The notes: a model not told the origin generated them from the letters alone. A stretch of DNA of 64,000 nucleotides from Pseudomonas thivervalensis (GCF_001269655.1 NZ_LHVE01000019.1:50058-114057); one strand, 5' to 3'. Positions 38,060 through 56,225 are shown, numbered from the stretch's first letter. Numbers and translations: made by a program.

Positions 38060-38326
38060 TTAGACTTCCACAGCGCGTTCGAGAACATCAACCAGCGCCC
38101 AAGACTTGGTCTTGGCCATCGGACGAGTTTCACGAATAGTGACTTTGTCGCCGATGTGGCACTGATTGGTTTCGTCGTGCGCGTGCAGCTTAGTCGAACG
38201 CTTAACGTATTTACCGTAGATCGGGTGCTTAACGCGACGCTCGATCAGAACGGTGATGGTTTTGTCCATCTTGTCGCTGACAACACGGCCAGTCAGCGTA
38301 CGGACAGTTTTTTCGGCTTCAGCCAT
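38060..38326 (-). CDS. rpsQ: Ribosomal protein uS17
   Basis: 88 residues. TLTGRVVSDKMDKTITVLIERRVKHPIYGKYV is the conserved OB-fold part, followed by KLHAHDETNQCHIGD. A primary 16S rRNA binder. Last gene of S10, 2 bp from rpmC. Confidence 0.98.
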   Translation of the reverse strand: MAEAEKTVRTLTGRVVSDKMDKTITVLIERRVKHPIYGKYVKRSTKLHAHDETNQCHIGDKVTIRETRPMAKTKSWALVDVLERAVEV

Positions 38327-38328
38327 GA

Positions 38329-38520
38329 TTACTTACCTGCCTGCTGGTTGAGCACAGTTTTCACGCGAGCGATGTCACGCTTAACTTGCGAGAGCAGATG
38401 AGACTGCCCCAACTGGCCAGTTGCTTTCTGCATACGCAGATTGAACTGGTCGCGCAGCAGGCCGAGCAGTTGCTCGTTCAGCTGCTGTGCTGATTTTTCA
38501 CGAAGTTCATTCGCTTTCAT
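38329..38520 (-). CDS. rpmC: Ribosomal protein uL29
   Basis: 63 residues starting [17 protein letters not shown], two antiparallel helices. The ATG shares one base with the rplP TGA (TGATG). An in-frame GTG one codon earlier is less likely. L29 sits at the tunnel exit and docks trigger factor and SRP with L23. Confidence 0.97.
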
Positions 38521-38933
38521 CACATCACCGTCCGTTTAACAAAGGAGGTGGCGAGCGGCAGCTTTGCAGCAGCCAGGGCGAAAGCCTCACGCGCCAGCTC
38601 TTCAGAAACACCCTCGATTTCATACAGGACTTTGCCTGGCTGAATCTGGGCAACCCAGTACTCCACGTTACCCTTACCTTTACCCATCCGAACTTCGAGT
38701 GGCTTCTTGGTGACAGGCTTGTCCGGGAATACACGGATCCAGATCTTGCCGCCACGTTTTACGTGACGGGTCAGAGCACGACGCGCTGACTCGATCTGAC
38801 GAGCGGTGAGACGACCACGAGCAACAGACTTCAGCGCGAACTCGCCGAAGCTGACTTTGCTACCGCGCAATGCCAGGCCACGGTTGTGACCGGTCATTTG
38901 CTTGCGGAACTTCGTACGCTTTGGTTGCAACAT
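38520..38933 (-). CDS. rplP: Ribosomal protein uL16
   Basis: 137 residues: [22 protein letters not shown], then [21 protein letters not shown] and [17 protein letters not shown]. The conserved Arg in the RMGKGKG loop is the position hydroxylated in E. coli L16. Organises the A-site tRNA elbow region. Coupled to rpmC by TGATG. Confidence 0.98.
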
Positions 38934-38945
38934 TTGGCGTACCCC

Positions 38946-39632
38946 TTACTTAGCAGCTTTTTTACGAGGCGCTGGTGCTTGTGGCTTCAGTTCTTCTTGG
39001 CGACCACCAATTACTTCGCCTTTGAAGATCCAAACCTTTACACCGATCACACCGTAGGTGGTGTGAGCTTCGTAGTTGGCATAGTCGATGTCGGCACGCA
39101 GGGTGTGCAGTGGCACACGACCTTCGCGATACCATTCAGTACGTGCGATTTCAGCACCGCCGAGACGACCGCTCACTTGGATTTTGATGCCTTTGGCACC
39201 AATGCGCATGGCGTTCTGTACAGCGCGCTTCATAGCGCGACGGAACATGACGCGACGCTCCAGCTGCTGAGCTACGCTCTGCGCAACCAGCATACCGTCG
39301 AGCTCCGGCTTGCGGATCTCTTCGATATTGATGTGCACAGGCACACCCATTTGCTTGGTCAGGTCCTGACGCAGTTTCTCAACATCTTCACCTTTCTTCC
39401 CGATAACGATACCTGGACGAGCGGTGTGGATGGTGATACGTGCAGTCTGAGCCGGACGATGGATATCGATACGGCTTACGGACGCGCTTTTTAGTTTGTC
39501 TTGGAGATACTCACGCACCTTCAGATCAGCGAACAAGTAGTCCGCATAAGTCCGACCGTCTGCGTACCAGACGGAGGTGTGCTCCTTGACGATTCCCAGG
39601 CGAATGCCAATGGGATGTACTTTCTGACCCAT
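38946..39632 (-). CDS. rpsC: Ribosomal protein uS3
   Basis: 228 residues. The KH domain at about 39-107 contains [20 protein letters not shown] (GxxG loop). The C-terminal domain has [20 protein letters not shown]. Start [14 protein letters not shown] at 39632 is universal; the frame open further upstream belongs to rplV territory. S3 forms part of the mRNA entry helicase site. Confidence 0.98.
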
Positions 39633-39645
39633 CTCTTCGACTCCG

Positions 39646-39978
39646 TTACTTGTCAGCAACCTTGACAGTGATATGGCAAGACCGCTTGACGATGCGATCA
39701 GCACGGCCTTTGGCACGTGGCATGATGCGCTTCAGCGAACGCCCTTCGTTGACGAAAACGGTGCTGACCTTCAGGTCATCAACGTCTGCGCCTTCGTTAT
39801 GCTCGGCGTTGGCTACGGCCGACTCCAGCACTTTCTTCATGATCTCGGCGGCTTTCTTACTGCTGAAAGCCAACAGGTTGAGCGCTTCGCCCACCTTCTT
39901 CCCGCGGATCTGGTCGGCGACCAAGCGGGCTTTCTGGGCGGAGATTCGAGCGCCCGACAACTTAGCGGCTACTTCCAT
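39646..39978 (-). CDS. rplV: Ribosomal protein uL22
   Basis: 110 residues: [41 protein letters not shown], and the extended hairpin [20 protein letters not shown] that lines the exit tunnel. The tunnel loop has the wild-type macrolide-sensitive layout, no duplication seen. Confidence 0.98.
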
Positions 39979-39989
39979 TTCCTAACCCC

Positions 39990-40265
39990 TTAACGCTTGG
40001 CTTTCTTGTCTGCCACGTGCCCGCGATAAGTGCGGGTACCGGCGAACTCGCCCAGTTTGTGGCCGACCATGTCTTCGTTCACGAGAACTGGGACGTGTTG
40101 ACGACCGTTGTGTACTGCGATGGTCAGACCGACCATTTGTGGCAGGATCATCGAACGACGCGACCAGGTCTTAACTGGTTTGCGATCGTTCTTTTCCGCC
40201 GCCACTTCGATCTTCTTCAGTAGGTGAAGATCAATAAAAGGACCTTTTTTCAGAGAACGTGGCAC
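39990..40265 (-). CDS. rpsS: Ribosomal protein uS19
   Basis: 91 residues: PRSLKKGPFIDLHLLKKIEVA, RSMILPQMVGLTIAVHNGRQ and LGEFAGTRTYRGHVADKK. The start codon is GTG at 40265, eight bases after AGAGGG. Located in the 30S head next to S13. Between rplB and rplV as in all S10 operons. Confidence 0.97.
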   Translation of the reverse strand: MPRSLKKGPFIDLHLLKKIEVAAEKNDRKPVKTWSRRSMILPQMVGLTIAVHNGRQHVPVLVNEDMVGHKLGEFAGTRTYRGHVADKKAKR

Positions 40266-40281
40266 TGTCGTATCCCTCTAT

Positions 40282-41106
40282 TTACTTGCGACGACGGACG
40301 ATCATTTTGTCGGTACGCTTATTACCACGAGTCTTCGCGCCCTTAGTCGGGAAGCCCCATGGCGATACCGGATGACGACCACCAGAGGTACGACCTTCAC
40401 CACCACCATGTGGGTGGTCAACCGGGTTCATGGCAACACCACGAACGGTTGGGCGAACGCCACGCCAGCGCTTGGCACCAGCTTTACCCAACGAACGCAG
40501 GCTGTGCTCGGAGTTCGAGACTTCGCCCAGGGTCGCACGGCATTCAGCCAGTACTTTACGCATCTCACCAGAACGCAGACGCAGGGTCACGTAGACACCT
40601 TCACGAGCGATCAGCTGAGCCGAAGCACCAGCGGAACGAGCGATCTGTGCGCCTTTACCTGGCTTCAATTCGATGCCGTGTACGGTGCTACCAACTGGAA
40701 TGTTACGCAGTTGCAGAGCGTTGCCCGGCTTGATCGGTGCCAGGGCACCTGCGATCAGCTGGTCGCCAGCACTCACGCCTTTAGGGGCGATGATGTAGCG
40801 ACGCTCGCCATCTGCGTACAGCAGCAGAGCGATGTGAGCAGTACGGTTTGGATCGTATTCGATACGCTCGACGGTGGCAGCGATGCCATCCTTGTCGTTG
40901 CGACGGAAGTCGACCAGACGATAATGCTGCTTATGACCACCACCGATGTGACGAGTGGTAATACGGCCATTGTTGTTACGACCACCAGACTTCGATTTTT
41001 TCTCGAGCAGCGGTGCGTGAGGAGCGCCTTTATGCAGCTCCTGGTTGACCACCTTGACCACAAAACGGCGGCCAGGGGAAGTCGGTTTGCATTTAACGAT
41101 TGCCAT
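40282..41106 (-). CDS. rplB: Ribosomal protein uL2
   Basis: 274 residues. OB-like then SH3-like domain, with the conserved peptidyl-transferase-proximal segment [20 protein letters not shown] near residues 220-240 (the functionally important His is present). Ends [20 protein letters not shown]. One of the earliest 50S proteins. Confidence 0.98.
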
Positions 41107-41120
41107 GATGCACCCCTTCC

Positions 41121-41420
41121 TTACTCAGCACTGCTGCTGAAATCGAGATCTTGGCCTGGCTGAAGGGAGATAACTGCCTTCTTCCAGTCATTACGCTTGC
41201 CCAGACCGCGAGCAGTGCGCTTGCTTTTACCCAGAACGTTCAGGGTAGTCACGCGCTCTACTTTCACGCTGAACAGGCTTTCGACGGCCTTCTTGATTTC
41301 CAGCTTGGTTGCGTCGGTCGCAACCTTGAAAACGAACTGGCCTTTCTTGTCTGCCAGAACCGTAGCCTTCTCGGAAACGTGCGGGCCAAGCAGAACTTTA
41401 AATACGCGTTCCTGGTTCAT
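41121..41420 (-). CDS. rplW: Ribosomal protein uL23
   Basis: 99 residues: [39 protein letters not shown] and the flexible loop [18 protein letters not shown]. Docking site for trigger factor and SRP at the tunnel exit (Glu in the HVSEKA strand). Start overlaps the rplD stop by 4 nt (ATGA). Confidence 0.98.
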
Positions 41421-42019
41421 CCCAGCAGCTCCTCGAATTTCTTCACGGCCGACACGGTGATCAACACCTTGTCGTATGCGATCAGACTGACCGGATCGGA
41501 ACCTTGAACGTCACGAACATCGACGTGCGGCAGGTTGCGAGCAGCCAGGTACAGGTTCTGATCAACAGCGTCAGACACGATCAGGACGTCAGTCAGGCCC
41601 ATGCCGTTCAGCTTGTTCAGCAGATCTTTGGTTTTCGGTGCTTCAACAGCGAAGTCCTGAACCACGACCAGACGATCAGTACGCACCAGCTCAGCAAGGA
41701 TGGAACGCATTGCTGCGCGGTACATCTTCTTGTTCAGCTTCTGGGAGTGATCCTGAGGACGAGCTGCGAAAGTGGTACCGCCGCCACGCCAGATTGGGCT
41801 ACGGATAGTACCGGCACGAGCACGGCCAGTACCTTTCTGACGCCATGGGCGCTTACCGCCACCAGAAACGTCGGAACGGGTCTTTTGCTGCTTGCTACCT
41901 TGACGGCCGCCGGCCATGTAGGCCACGACTGCTTGGTGAACCAGCGTCTCGTTGAATTCGCCGCCAAATGTCAGTTCGGAAACTTCGATCGCTTGAGCGT
42001 CATTTACATTTAATTGCAT
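41417..42019 (-). CDS. rplD: Ribosomal protein uL4
   Basis: 200 residues. [15 protein letters not shown], the extended tunnel loop [33 protein letters not shown], and [16 protein letters not shown]. In E. coli L4 also represses the S10 operon through its leader; the leader here is far shorter (see 43060-43115), so that control may be absent. Key loop residues that confer macrolide resistance are wild type ([13 protein letters not shown]). Confidence 0.98.
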
Positions 42020-42031
42020 GTCAGCTTCCCC

Positions 42032-42667
42032 TTAACCGCGAGCCTTGGCTGCTGGACGTACAACCAAGTTGCCGCCAGTAGCGCCAGGAACAGCGCCCTT
42101 GACCAACAACAGATTGCGTTCAGCGTCCACGCGCACTACTTCGAGGGACTGCACGGTCACGCGCTCAGCGCCCATATGACCGGACATTTTTTTGCCCTTG
42201 AATACACGACCAGGAGTCTGGCACTGGCCGATAGAGCCTGGAACGCGGTGGGATACGGAGTTACCGTGGGTGTTATCTTGCCCGCGGAAGTTCCAACGCT
42301 TGATCGTACCCTGGAAGCCTTTACCCTTGGACTGACCGGTTACATCAACCAGTTGGCCAGCGGCGAAGATTTCAGCGTTGATCAGATCGCCGGCCTGGTA
42401 CTCGCCTTCTTCAAGGCGGAATTCCATTACGGTACGACCAGCGGCTACGTTCGCCTTGGCGAAGTGGCCAGCTTGAGCTGCTGTTACACGCGAAGCACGA
42501 CGCTCGCCGACAGTGACTTGCACTGCACGATAGCCATCGGTCTCTTCAGTTTTGAACTGGGTGACGCGATTCGGCTCGATCTCAATGACCGTGACCGGAA
42601 TGGAGACACCTTCTTCGGTGAAAATACGGGTCATACCGCATTTACGACCGACTACACCAATAGTCAT
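42032..42667 (-). CDS. rplC: Ribosomal protein uL3
   Basis: 211 residues starting MTIGVVGRKCGMTRIFTEEG; central W-finger region IKRWNFRGQDNTHGNSVSHR near the peptidyl transferase centre, then GSIGQCQTPGRVFKGKKMSG. The Gln of GNSVSHR/GSIGQ loop is the site of methylation in E. coli L3. 80 bp after rpsJ, the longest gap in the S10 operon. Confidence 0.98.
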   Translation of the reverse strand: MTIGVVGRKCGMTRIFTEEGVSIPVTVIEIEPNRVTQFKTEETDGYRAVQVTVGERRASRVTAAQAGHFAKANVAAGRTVMEFRLEEGEYQAGDLINAEIFAAGQLVDVTGQSKGKGFQGTIKRWNFRGQDNTHGNSVSHRVPGSIGQCQTPGRVFKGKKMSGHMGAERVTVQSLEVVRVDAERNLLLVKGAVPGATGGNLVVRPAAKARG

Positions 42668-42747
42668 GTTGTAAACCTCATGAGTGTACGGGGCTTTCAC
42701 CCGCTATGGCCGCCCATTTCAGAGCGTTACACGACTAAGACCGAGTC

Positions 42748-43059
42748 TTAGCCGAGGCTGATCTGCACTTCCACACCGGCCGCAAGATCAAGCTTCATAA
42801 GTGCATCAACGGTTTTATCCGTTGGCTGGACGATGTCCAGAACGCGCTTATGAGTACGGATCTCGTACTGGTCACGCGCGTCTTTGTTGACGTGCGGGGA
42901 GACCAGAACGGTGAACCGCTCTTTACGGGTAGGCAGTGGAATTGGACCACGCACTTGAGCACCAGTACGTTTCGCGGTTTCCACGATTTCCTGGGTGGAT
43001 TGGTCGATCAGGCGATGGTCAAAAGCCTTCAACCTGATACGGATTTGCTGATTTTGCAT
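42748..43059 (-). CDS. rpsJ: Ribosomal protein uS10 (NusE)
   Basis: 103 residues: [62 protein letters not shown] head protein of 30S and, as NusE, partner of NusB/NusG in antitermination of rRNA operons; nusG (58683) and the rRNA operon end are in the same window. GGAG lies 11 nt before the ATG. First gene of the S10 operon. Confidence 0.98.
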
Positions 43060-43089
43060 TGGATTTCAGACTCCGGCTGCTATTCCCAC

Positions 43090-43106
43090 CGGGCGCAATA
43101 CGCCCG
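43090..43106 (-). promoter_or_regulatory. Leader hairpin of the S10 operon
   Basis: Stem cgggcg / cgcccg with a 5-nt loop in a leader of only about 55 nt. There is no room for the five-hairpin L4-responsive leader of E. coli. Confidence 0.5.
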
Positions 43107-43121
43107 TTAAAAGGAGGCGCA

Positions 43122-43150
43122 ATTCTATAGACGCCCCCGATAGGTGTCAA
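43122..43150 (-). promoter_or_regulatory. S10 operon promoter
   Basis: -35 TTGACA (43150-43145, perfect), 17-bp spacer, -10 TAGAAT (43127-43122, one mismatch), discriminator TGCGCC. Confidence 0.85.
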
Positions 43151-43157
43151 CTCAATA

Positions 43158-43186
43158 AAAAAGCCCCCGCTGGGCGGGGGCTTTTT
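43158..43186 (-). terminator. str operon terminator after tufA
   Basis: Stem aaaaagcccccgc / gcgggggcttttt with a 3-nt loop; T run on the minus strand, immediately upstream of the S10 promoter. Confidence 0.93.
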
Positions 43187-43216
43187 CAACTCATCGAAGC
43201 AGACTCAAAAAAGAGC

Positions 43217-44410
43217 TTACTCGATGATTTTGGCTACGACGCCGGCGCCGACGGTACGACCGCCTTCACGGATAGCGAAACGCAGACCGTCTTCCATTGC
43301 GATGGTCTTGATCAGGGTGACAACCATTTTGATGTTGTCGCCTGGCATTACCATTTCAACGCCTTCCGGCAGTTCGCAGTTACCGGTCACGTCAGTGGTC
43401 CGGAAGTAGAACTGTGGACGGTAGCCTTTGAAGAACGGAGTGTGACGACCGCCTTCTTCCTTGCTCAGAACGTACACTTCGGCTTCGAACTTGGTGTGCG
43501 GCTTGACCGAACCTGGCTTAACCAGAACCTGGCCACGCTCAACGTCGTCACGCTTGGTACCGCGCAGCAGAACGCCGCAGTTCTCGCCAGCACGACCTTC
43601 GTCGAGCAGCTTACGGAACATTTCAACACCGGTGCAGGTGGTGACGGTGGTGTCACGCAGACCTACGATTTCCAGTGGATCCTGAACCTTGACGATACCG
43701 CGCTCGATACGACCAGTCACAACAGTACCGCGACCGGAGATCGAGAATACGTCTTCGATTGGCATCAGGAACGGCTTGTCGATAACACGAACTGGCTCTG
43801 GGATGTAGCTGTCCAGAGTTTCTACCAGACGCTTGACAGCGGTGGTACCCATTTCGTTGTCGTCTTGGCCGTTCAGAGCCATCAGAGCCGAACCGATGAT
43901 GATCGGAGTGTCATCGCCTGGGAAGTCGTAAGTGCTCAGCAGATCGCGCACTTCCATCTCAACCAGTTCCAGCAGCTCAGCGTCGTCAACCATGTCAGCC
44001 TTGTTCAGAAAGACAACGATGTACGGAACGCCTACCTGACGGGACAGCAGGATGTGCTCACGGGTTTGTGGCATCGGACCATCAGCGGCCGAGCAAACCA
44101 GGATAGCGCCGTCCATCTGGGCAGCACCAGTGATCATGTTCTTCACATAGTCAGCGTGACCTGGGCAGTCAACGTGAGCGTAGTGACGAATCGAAGAGTT
44201 GTACTCAACGTGCGCGGTGTTGATGGTGATACCACGAGCCTTTTCTTCCGGAGCGCTGTCGATTTTGTCGAAAGCAACAACGGCCGAACCGAAAACTTCG
44301 GAGCAGACGCGAGTCAGAGCAGCAGTCAGAGTGGTTTTACCGTGGTCAACGTGACCAATGGTGCCAACGTTGACGTGCGGTAGGGAACGATCAAATTTTT
44401 CTTTAGCCAC
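43217..44410 (-). CDS. tufA: Elongation factor Tu, copy in the str operon
   Basis: 397 residues. Carries aminoacyl-tRNA to the ribosome. G motifs: GHVDHGKTT (19-27), DCPGH (81-85), NKAD (136-139), SAL (174-176). Start codon is GTG with AAGGAG upstream, unlike tufB (ATG). It differs from the tufB copy at 24 positions, among them 7, 9, 10, 44, 46, 71, 73, 74, a cluster at 235-256, and 301, 309, 361, 363, 395; residues 75-193 are identical. All nucleotide-binding residues agree, so both are functional. 30 bp after fusA. Confidence 0.97.
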   Translation of the reverse strand: MAKEKFDRSLPHVNVGTIGHVDHGKTTLTAALTRVCSEVFGSAVVAFDKIDSAPEEKARGITINTAHVEYNSSIRHYAHVDCPGHADYVKNMITGAAQMDGAILVCSAADGPMPQTREHILLSRQVGVPYIVVFLNKADMVDDAELLELVEMEVRDLLSTYDFPGDDTPIIIGSALMALNGQDDNEMGTTAVKRLVETLDSYIPEPVRVIDKPFLMPIEDVFSISGRGTVVTGRIERGIVKVQDPLEIVGLRDTTVTTCTGVEMFRKLLDEGRAGENCGVLLRGTKRDDVERGQVLVKPGSVKPHTKFEAEVYVLSKEEGGRHTPFFKGYRPQFYFRTTDVTGNCELPEGVEMVMPGDNIKMVVTLIKTIAMEDGLRFAIREGGRTVGAGVVAKIIE

Positions 44411-44440
44411 GACAATTAACTCCTTGCCTAAAGGGCTGAA

Positions 44441-46546
44441 TCAGCCTTGCTTTTTGGTAACAGTCTCGACGATATGCGACGGAGCTGTATTGTATTTTTT
44501 GAATTCCATAGAGTAGCTTGCGCGACCCTGAGACATGGAGCGAACGTCGGTCGCGTAACCGAACATTTCACCCAACGGAACCTCGGCACGAATTACCTTG
44601 CCGGAAACCGTATCTTCCATACCCAGAATCATGCCACGACGACGGTTAAGGTCGCCCATGACATCACCCATGTAGTCTTCAGGCGTAACGACTTCTACTG
44701 CCATGATCGGCTCGAGCAACTCACCACCGCCCTTCTGGGCCAGTTGCTTGGTTGCCATGGAAGCAGCCACCTTGAACGCCATCTCGTTGGAGTCGACGTC
44801 GTGGTAAGAACCATCAAACACAGTCGCCTTCAGGCCGATCAGCGGATAGCCGGCAACAACGCCGTTCTTCATCTGCTCTTCGATACCCTTCTGGATCGCC
44901 GGGATGTATTCCTTAGGAACCACACCACCTACGACTTCGTTCACGAATTGCAGACCTTCCTGACCTTCGTCAGCCGGCGCAAAACGGATCCAGCAGTGAC
45001 CGAACTGGCCACGACCGCCGGATTGGCGAACGAACTTGCCTTCGATTTCACAGTTCTTCGTGATGCGCTCACGATAGGAAACCTGAGGCTTACCGATGTT
45101 GGCTTCGACGTTGAACTCACGGCGCATCCGGTCAACCAGGATGTCCAGGTGCAACTCGCCCATGCCGGAGATGATCGTTTGACCAGTCTCTTCATCAGTC
45201 TTGACGCGGAAAGACGGGTCTTCCTGAGCAAGCTTGCCCAGAGCGATACCCATTTTTTCCTGGTCGTCCTTGGTCTTAGGCTCAACGGCAACCGAAATAA
45301 CCGGCTCCGGGAAGTCCATGCGAACCAGGATGATTGGCTTGTCAGCGTTGCACAAGGTTTCACCCGTGGTGACGTCCTTCATGCCGATCAAGGCCGCGAT
45401 GTCGCCAGCGCGTACTTCCTTGATTTCTTCACGGGCGTTTGCGTGCATTTGCACCATACGACCCACGCGCTCTTTCTTGCCTTTTACCGAGTTGATCACG
45501 CCGTCGCCGGAGGCCAACACGCCCGAGTAAACTCGAACAAAGGTCAAGGTACCCACGAATGGGTCGGTAGCGATCTTGAACGCCAAAGCCGCGAAAGGCT
45601 CGTCATCACTTGCGTGACGCTCCATTTCCTCTTCCTCGTTATCCGGGTTGGAACCCTTGATAGCAGGAATGTCGGTTGGAGCAGGCAGGAAGTCGATAAC
45701 GGCGTCGAGAACCAGGGGAACCCCCTTGTTCTTGAAGGAAGAACCGCAAACAGCCAAGACGATCTCACCAGCGATGGTACGCTGACGCAGAGCGGCCTTG
45801 ATTTCCTCGTTGGTGAGCTCTTCACCCTCGAGGTACTTGTTCATCAGCTCTTCGTTGGCTTCGGCCGCAGCCTCAACCATGTTGCCACGCCACTTCTCGG
45901 CTTCTTCCAGCAATTCAGCAGGAATGTCCTTGCGAACAGGAACCATGCCTTTGTCGGAATCGTTCCAGTAGACAGCTTGCATGTTGATCAGATCGATCTG
46001 ACCCTGGAAGTTGTCTTCGGAACCGATAGCCAACTGGATCGGCACCGGGGTGTGACCCAGACGCTGCTTGATCTGAGCGATCACGCGCAGGAAGTTGGCA
46101 CCAGCACGGTCCATCTTGTTTACGTAAACAAGACGTGGAACGCCGTATTTGTTGGCCTGACGCCATACGGTTTCCGACTGAGGCTCAACACCTGAAGTAC
46201 CGCAGAACACAACGACAGCGCCGTCGAGCACACGCAGGGAACGCTCAACTTCAATGGTGAAGTCTACGTGGCCTGGGGTATCGATAACGTTGAAGCGGTG
46301 CTCGTGCGGGTACTGCTTCTCGGAACCTTTCCAGAAGGCGGTGATAGCAGCAGAAGTAATGGTAATACCACGCTCCTGCTCCTGCACCATCCAGTCTGTG
46401 GTCGCGGCGCCGTCATGCACCTCGCCCATTTTGTGACTTTTGCCGGTGTAAAAAAGGACGCGCTCGGTGGTGGTGGTTTTACCAGCATCCACGTGAGCAA
46501 CGATACCGATGTTACGGTAGCGGTTAATCGGTGTAGTACGAGCCAT
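44441..46546 (-). CDS. fusA: Elongation factor G
   Basis: 701 residues, five-domain translocase. P-loop AHVDAGKTT (17-25), switch II DTPGHVDFT, NKMD, and domain IV tip SGGRGQFGHCW. Fusidic-acid positions look wild type by eye. str operon position between rpsG and tufA. Pseudomonads often carry a second EF-G elsewhere; only this one is in the window. Confidence 0.97.
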   Translation of the reverse strand: MARTTPINRYRNIGIVAHVDAGKTTTTERVLFYTGKSHKMGEVHDGAATTDWMVQEQERGITITSAAITAFWKGSEKQYPHEHRFNVIDTPGHVDFTIEVERSLRVLDGAVVVFCGTSGVEPQSETVWRQANKYGVPRLVYVNKMDRAGANFLRVIAQIKQRLGHTPVPIQLAIGSEDNFQGQIDLINMQAVYWNDSDKGMVPVRKDIPAELLEEAEKWRGNMVEAAAEANEELMNKYLEGEELTNEEIKAALRQRTIAGEIVLAVCGSSFKNKGVPLVLDAVIDFLPAPTDIPAIKGSNPDNEEEEMERHASDDEPFAALAFKIATDPFVGTLTFVRVYSGVLASGDGVINSVKGKKERVGRMVQMHANAREEIKEVRAGDIAALIGMKDVTTGETLCNADKPIILVRMDFPEPVISVAVEPKTKDDQEKMGIALGKLAQEDPSFRVKTDEETGQTIISGMGELHLDILVDRMRREFNVEANIGKPQVSYRERITKNCEIEGKFVRQSGGRGQFGHCWIRFAPADEGQEGLQFVNEVVGGVVPKEYIPAIQKGIEEQMKNGVVAGYPLIGLKATVFDGSYHDVDSNEMAFKVAASMATKQLAQKGGGELLEPIMAVEVVTPEDYMGDVMGDLNRRRGMILGMEDTVSGKVIRAEVPLGEMFGYATDVRSMSQGRASYSMEFKKYNTAPSHIVETVTKKQG

Positions 46547-46576
46547 AAAGCCCTCGCAAATTGAGTGACGCTAAAA

Positions 46577-47047
46577 TTAGAAGCGGTAGTGCGAGAAAGC
46601 CTTGTTGGCTTCAGCCATACGGTGCACGTCTTCACGCTTCTTAACTGCAGCACCTTTACCTTCAGCAGCGTCCAACAGTTCACCAGCCAAACGCAGAGCC
46701 ATGGACTTCTCACCGCGCTTGCGGGCGAAGTCTACCAGCCAGCGCATTGCCAGGGCGTTACGACGGGACGGACGAACTTCGACCGGAACCTGGTAAGTAG
46801 CACCGCCTACACGGCGCGACTTCACTTCGACCAGCGGAGCGATGGCGTCGAGAGCTTTCTCGAAGATTTCCAGGGGATCGCTGTTCTTGCGTTCCTTAAC
46901 TTTGTCCAGTGCGCCATAAACGATACGCTCGGCAACGGCTTTCTTGCCGCTTTCCATTACGTGGTTCATGAACTTGGCGAGAATCTGGCTTCCGTATTTC
47001 GGATCGTCCAGAATCTCACGTTTGGCTGCTACGCGACGTCTTGGCAT
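46577..47047 (-). CDS. rpsG: Ribosomal protein uS7
   Basis: 156 residues: MPRRRVAAKREILDDPKYGS, KAVAERIVYGALDKVKERKN, VGGATYQVPVEVRPSRRNALAMRW. Nucleates the 30S head. In E. coli it is the repressor of the str operon, acting in the rpsL-rpsG gap; the gap here is 102 nt, similar in size, so the site could be kept. Confidence 0.98.
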   Translation of the reverse strand: MPRRRVAAKREILDDPKYGSQILAKFMNHVMESGKKAVAERIVYGALDKVKERKNSDPLEIFEKALDAIAPLVEVKSRRVGGATYQVPVEVRPSRRNALAMRWLVDFARKRGEKSMALRLAGELLDAAEGKGAAVKKREDVHRMAEANKAFSHYRF

Positions 47048-47149
47048 TGATAAGCCCTCAAACGGTCTTCAGGTTAGCCCGGGACAGCAGATGCGTGCCC
47101 GACCTTACTCTTATCGACTCAATAAAATTAAAAACTGCTAAACGGCCGA

Positions 47150-47521
47150 TTATTTCGGACGCTTGGTACCGTACTTCGAACGACCTTGGTTACGACCTTT
47201 AACGCCGGAAGTATCCAAAGAGCCGCGAACGGTGTGGTAACGAACACCTGGCAAGTCTTTTACACGACCGCCGCGGATCAGTACCACGCTGTGTTCTTGC
47301 AGGTTGTGGCCTTCACCGCCGATGTACGAGGAAACCTCGAAACCGTTGGTCAGACGCACACGGCATACTTTACGCAGTGCCGAGTTAGGTTTTTTCGGCG
47401 TGGTGGTATACACACGGGTGCATACGCCACGACGTTGCGGGCAGTTCTGCAGCGCAGGCACGTCGGATTTCTCGACGATACGCTTACGCGGCTGACGTAC
47501 CAGCTGGTTGATAGTTGCCAT
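47150..47521 (-). CDS. rpsL: Ribosomal protein uS12
   Basis: 123 residues. Streptomycin-determining positions are wild type: K43 in TTPKKPNS and K88 in GRVKDLPG. D89 is the residue methylthiolated by RimO. First gene of the str operon; GGAGC precedes the start. Controls decoding accuracy. Confidence 0.98.
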
Positions 47522-47612
47522 CTACTAGCTCCACTGTTGTCTTGCGACGCTATTGTCTTACAAGAAAAGCAAAATGGCAGGAACGAATTCCCGCCAAATT
47601 TAGGGGATCAAG

Positions 47613-47641
47613 AGTCTAAAGAGGATCTTGTCCCCAGTCAA
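47613..47641 (-). promoter_or_regulatory. str operon promoter
   Basis: -35 TTGACT (47641-47636), 17-bp spacer, -10 TAGACT (47618-47613), about 90 bp before rpsL. Confidence 0.7.
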
Positions 47642-47657
47642 GGCAAGGCCCCGACCT

Positions 47658-47704
47658 CCCCGCCCGCCGGATCTCGACAATTTGTCTCGATCCGCCGAAC
47701 GGGG
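47658..47704 (-). other. Long symmetric hairpin between rpoC and rpsL
   Basis: On the minus-strand RNA: outer CCCCG/CGGGG, inner CGGAUC and GAUCCG enclosing GACA-AAU-UGUC with GA opposite GA on both sides. No U tract follows, so it is not a standard intrinsic terminator; it could be a processing site or a 3' stabiliser of the rpoB-rpoC mRNA. Confidence 0.6.
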
Positions 47705-47737
47705 TGACCAGGGCCAGGCACTCAATTACCGCAGAAC

Positions 47738-51937
<4,200 letters not shown>

Positions 51938-52001
51938 GGCCTTTCCTCCTGGCGGAGCAGAGAGCGGGCAAAACAGCCCCGCTCTCGATTCGCGTCACGT
52001 G

Positions 52002-56075
<4,074 letters not shown>

Positions 56076-56112
56076 CAGCGTTCCCCAGCTTGGTCACCTG
56101 CTTGTTTGGCCC

Positions 56113-56125
56113 CTCCCGACGGGAG
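56113..56125 (-). other. Small hairpin in the rplL-rpoB spacer
   Basis: ctcccgacgggag palindrome about 40 bp before rpoB; with the larger stem at 56226 it makes the spacer highly structured. Confidence 0.4.
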
Positions 56126-56225
56126 CAGCCAGAAAATCGTGCAAACCCCATGGTTTGCGCCACCACATCGGGTGGTTACAGCTCGCGATCAGCACCGACC
56201 CAGTCGGCTGCCAATAACGGAAAAA

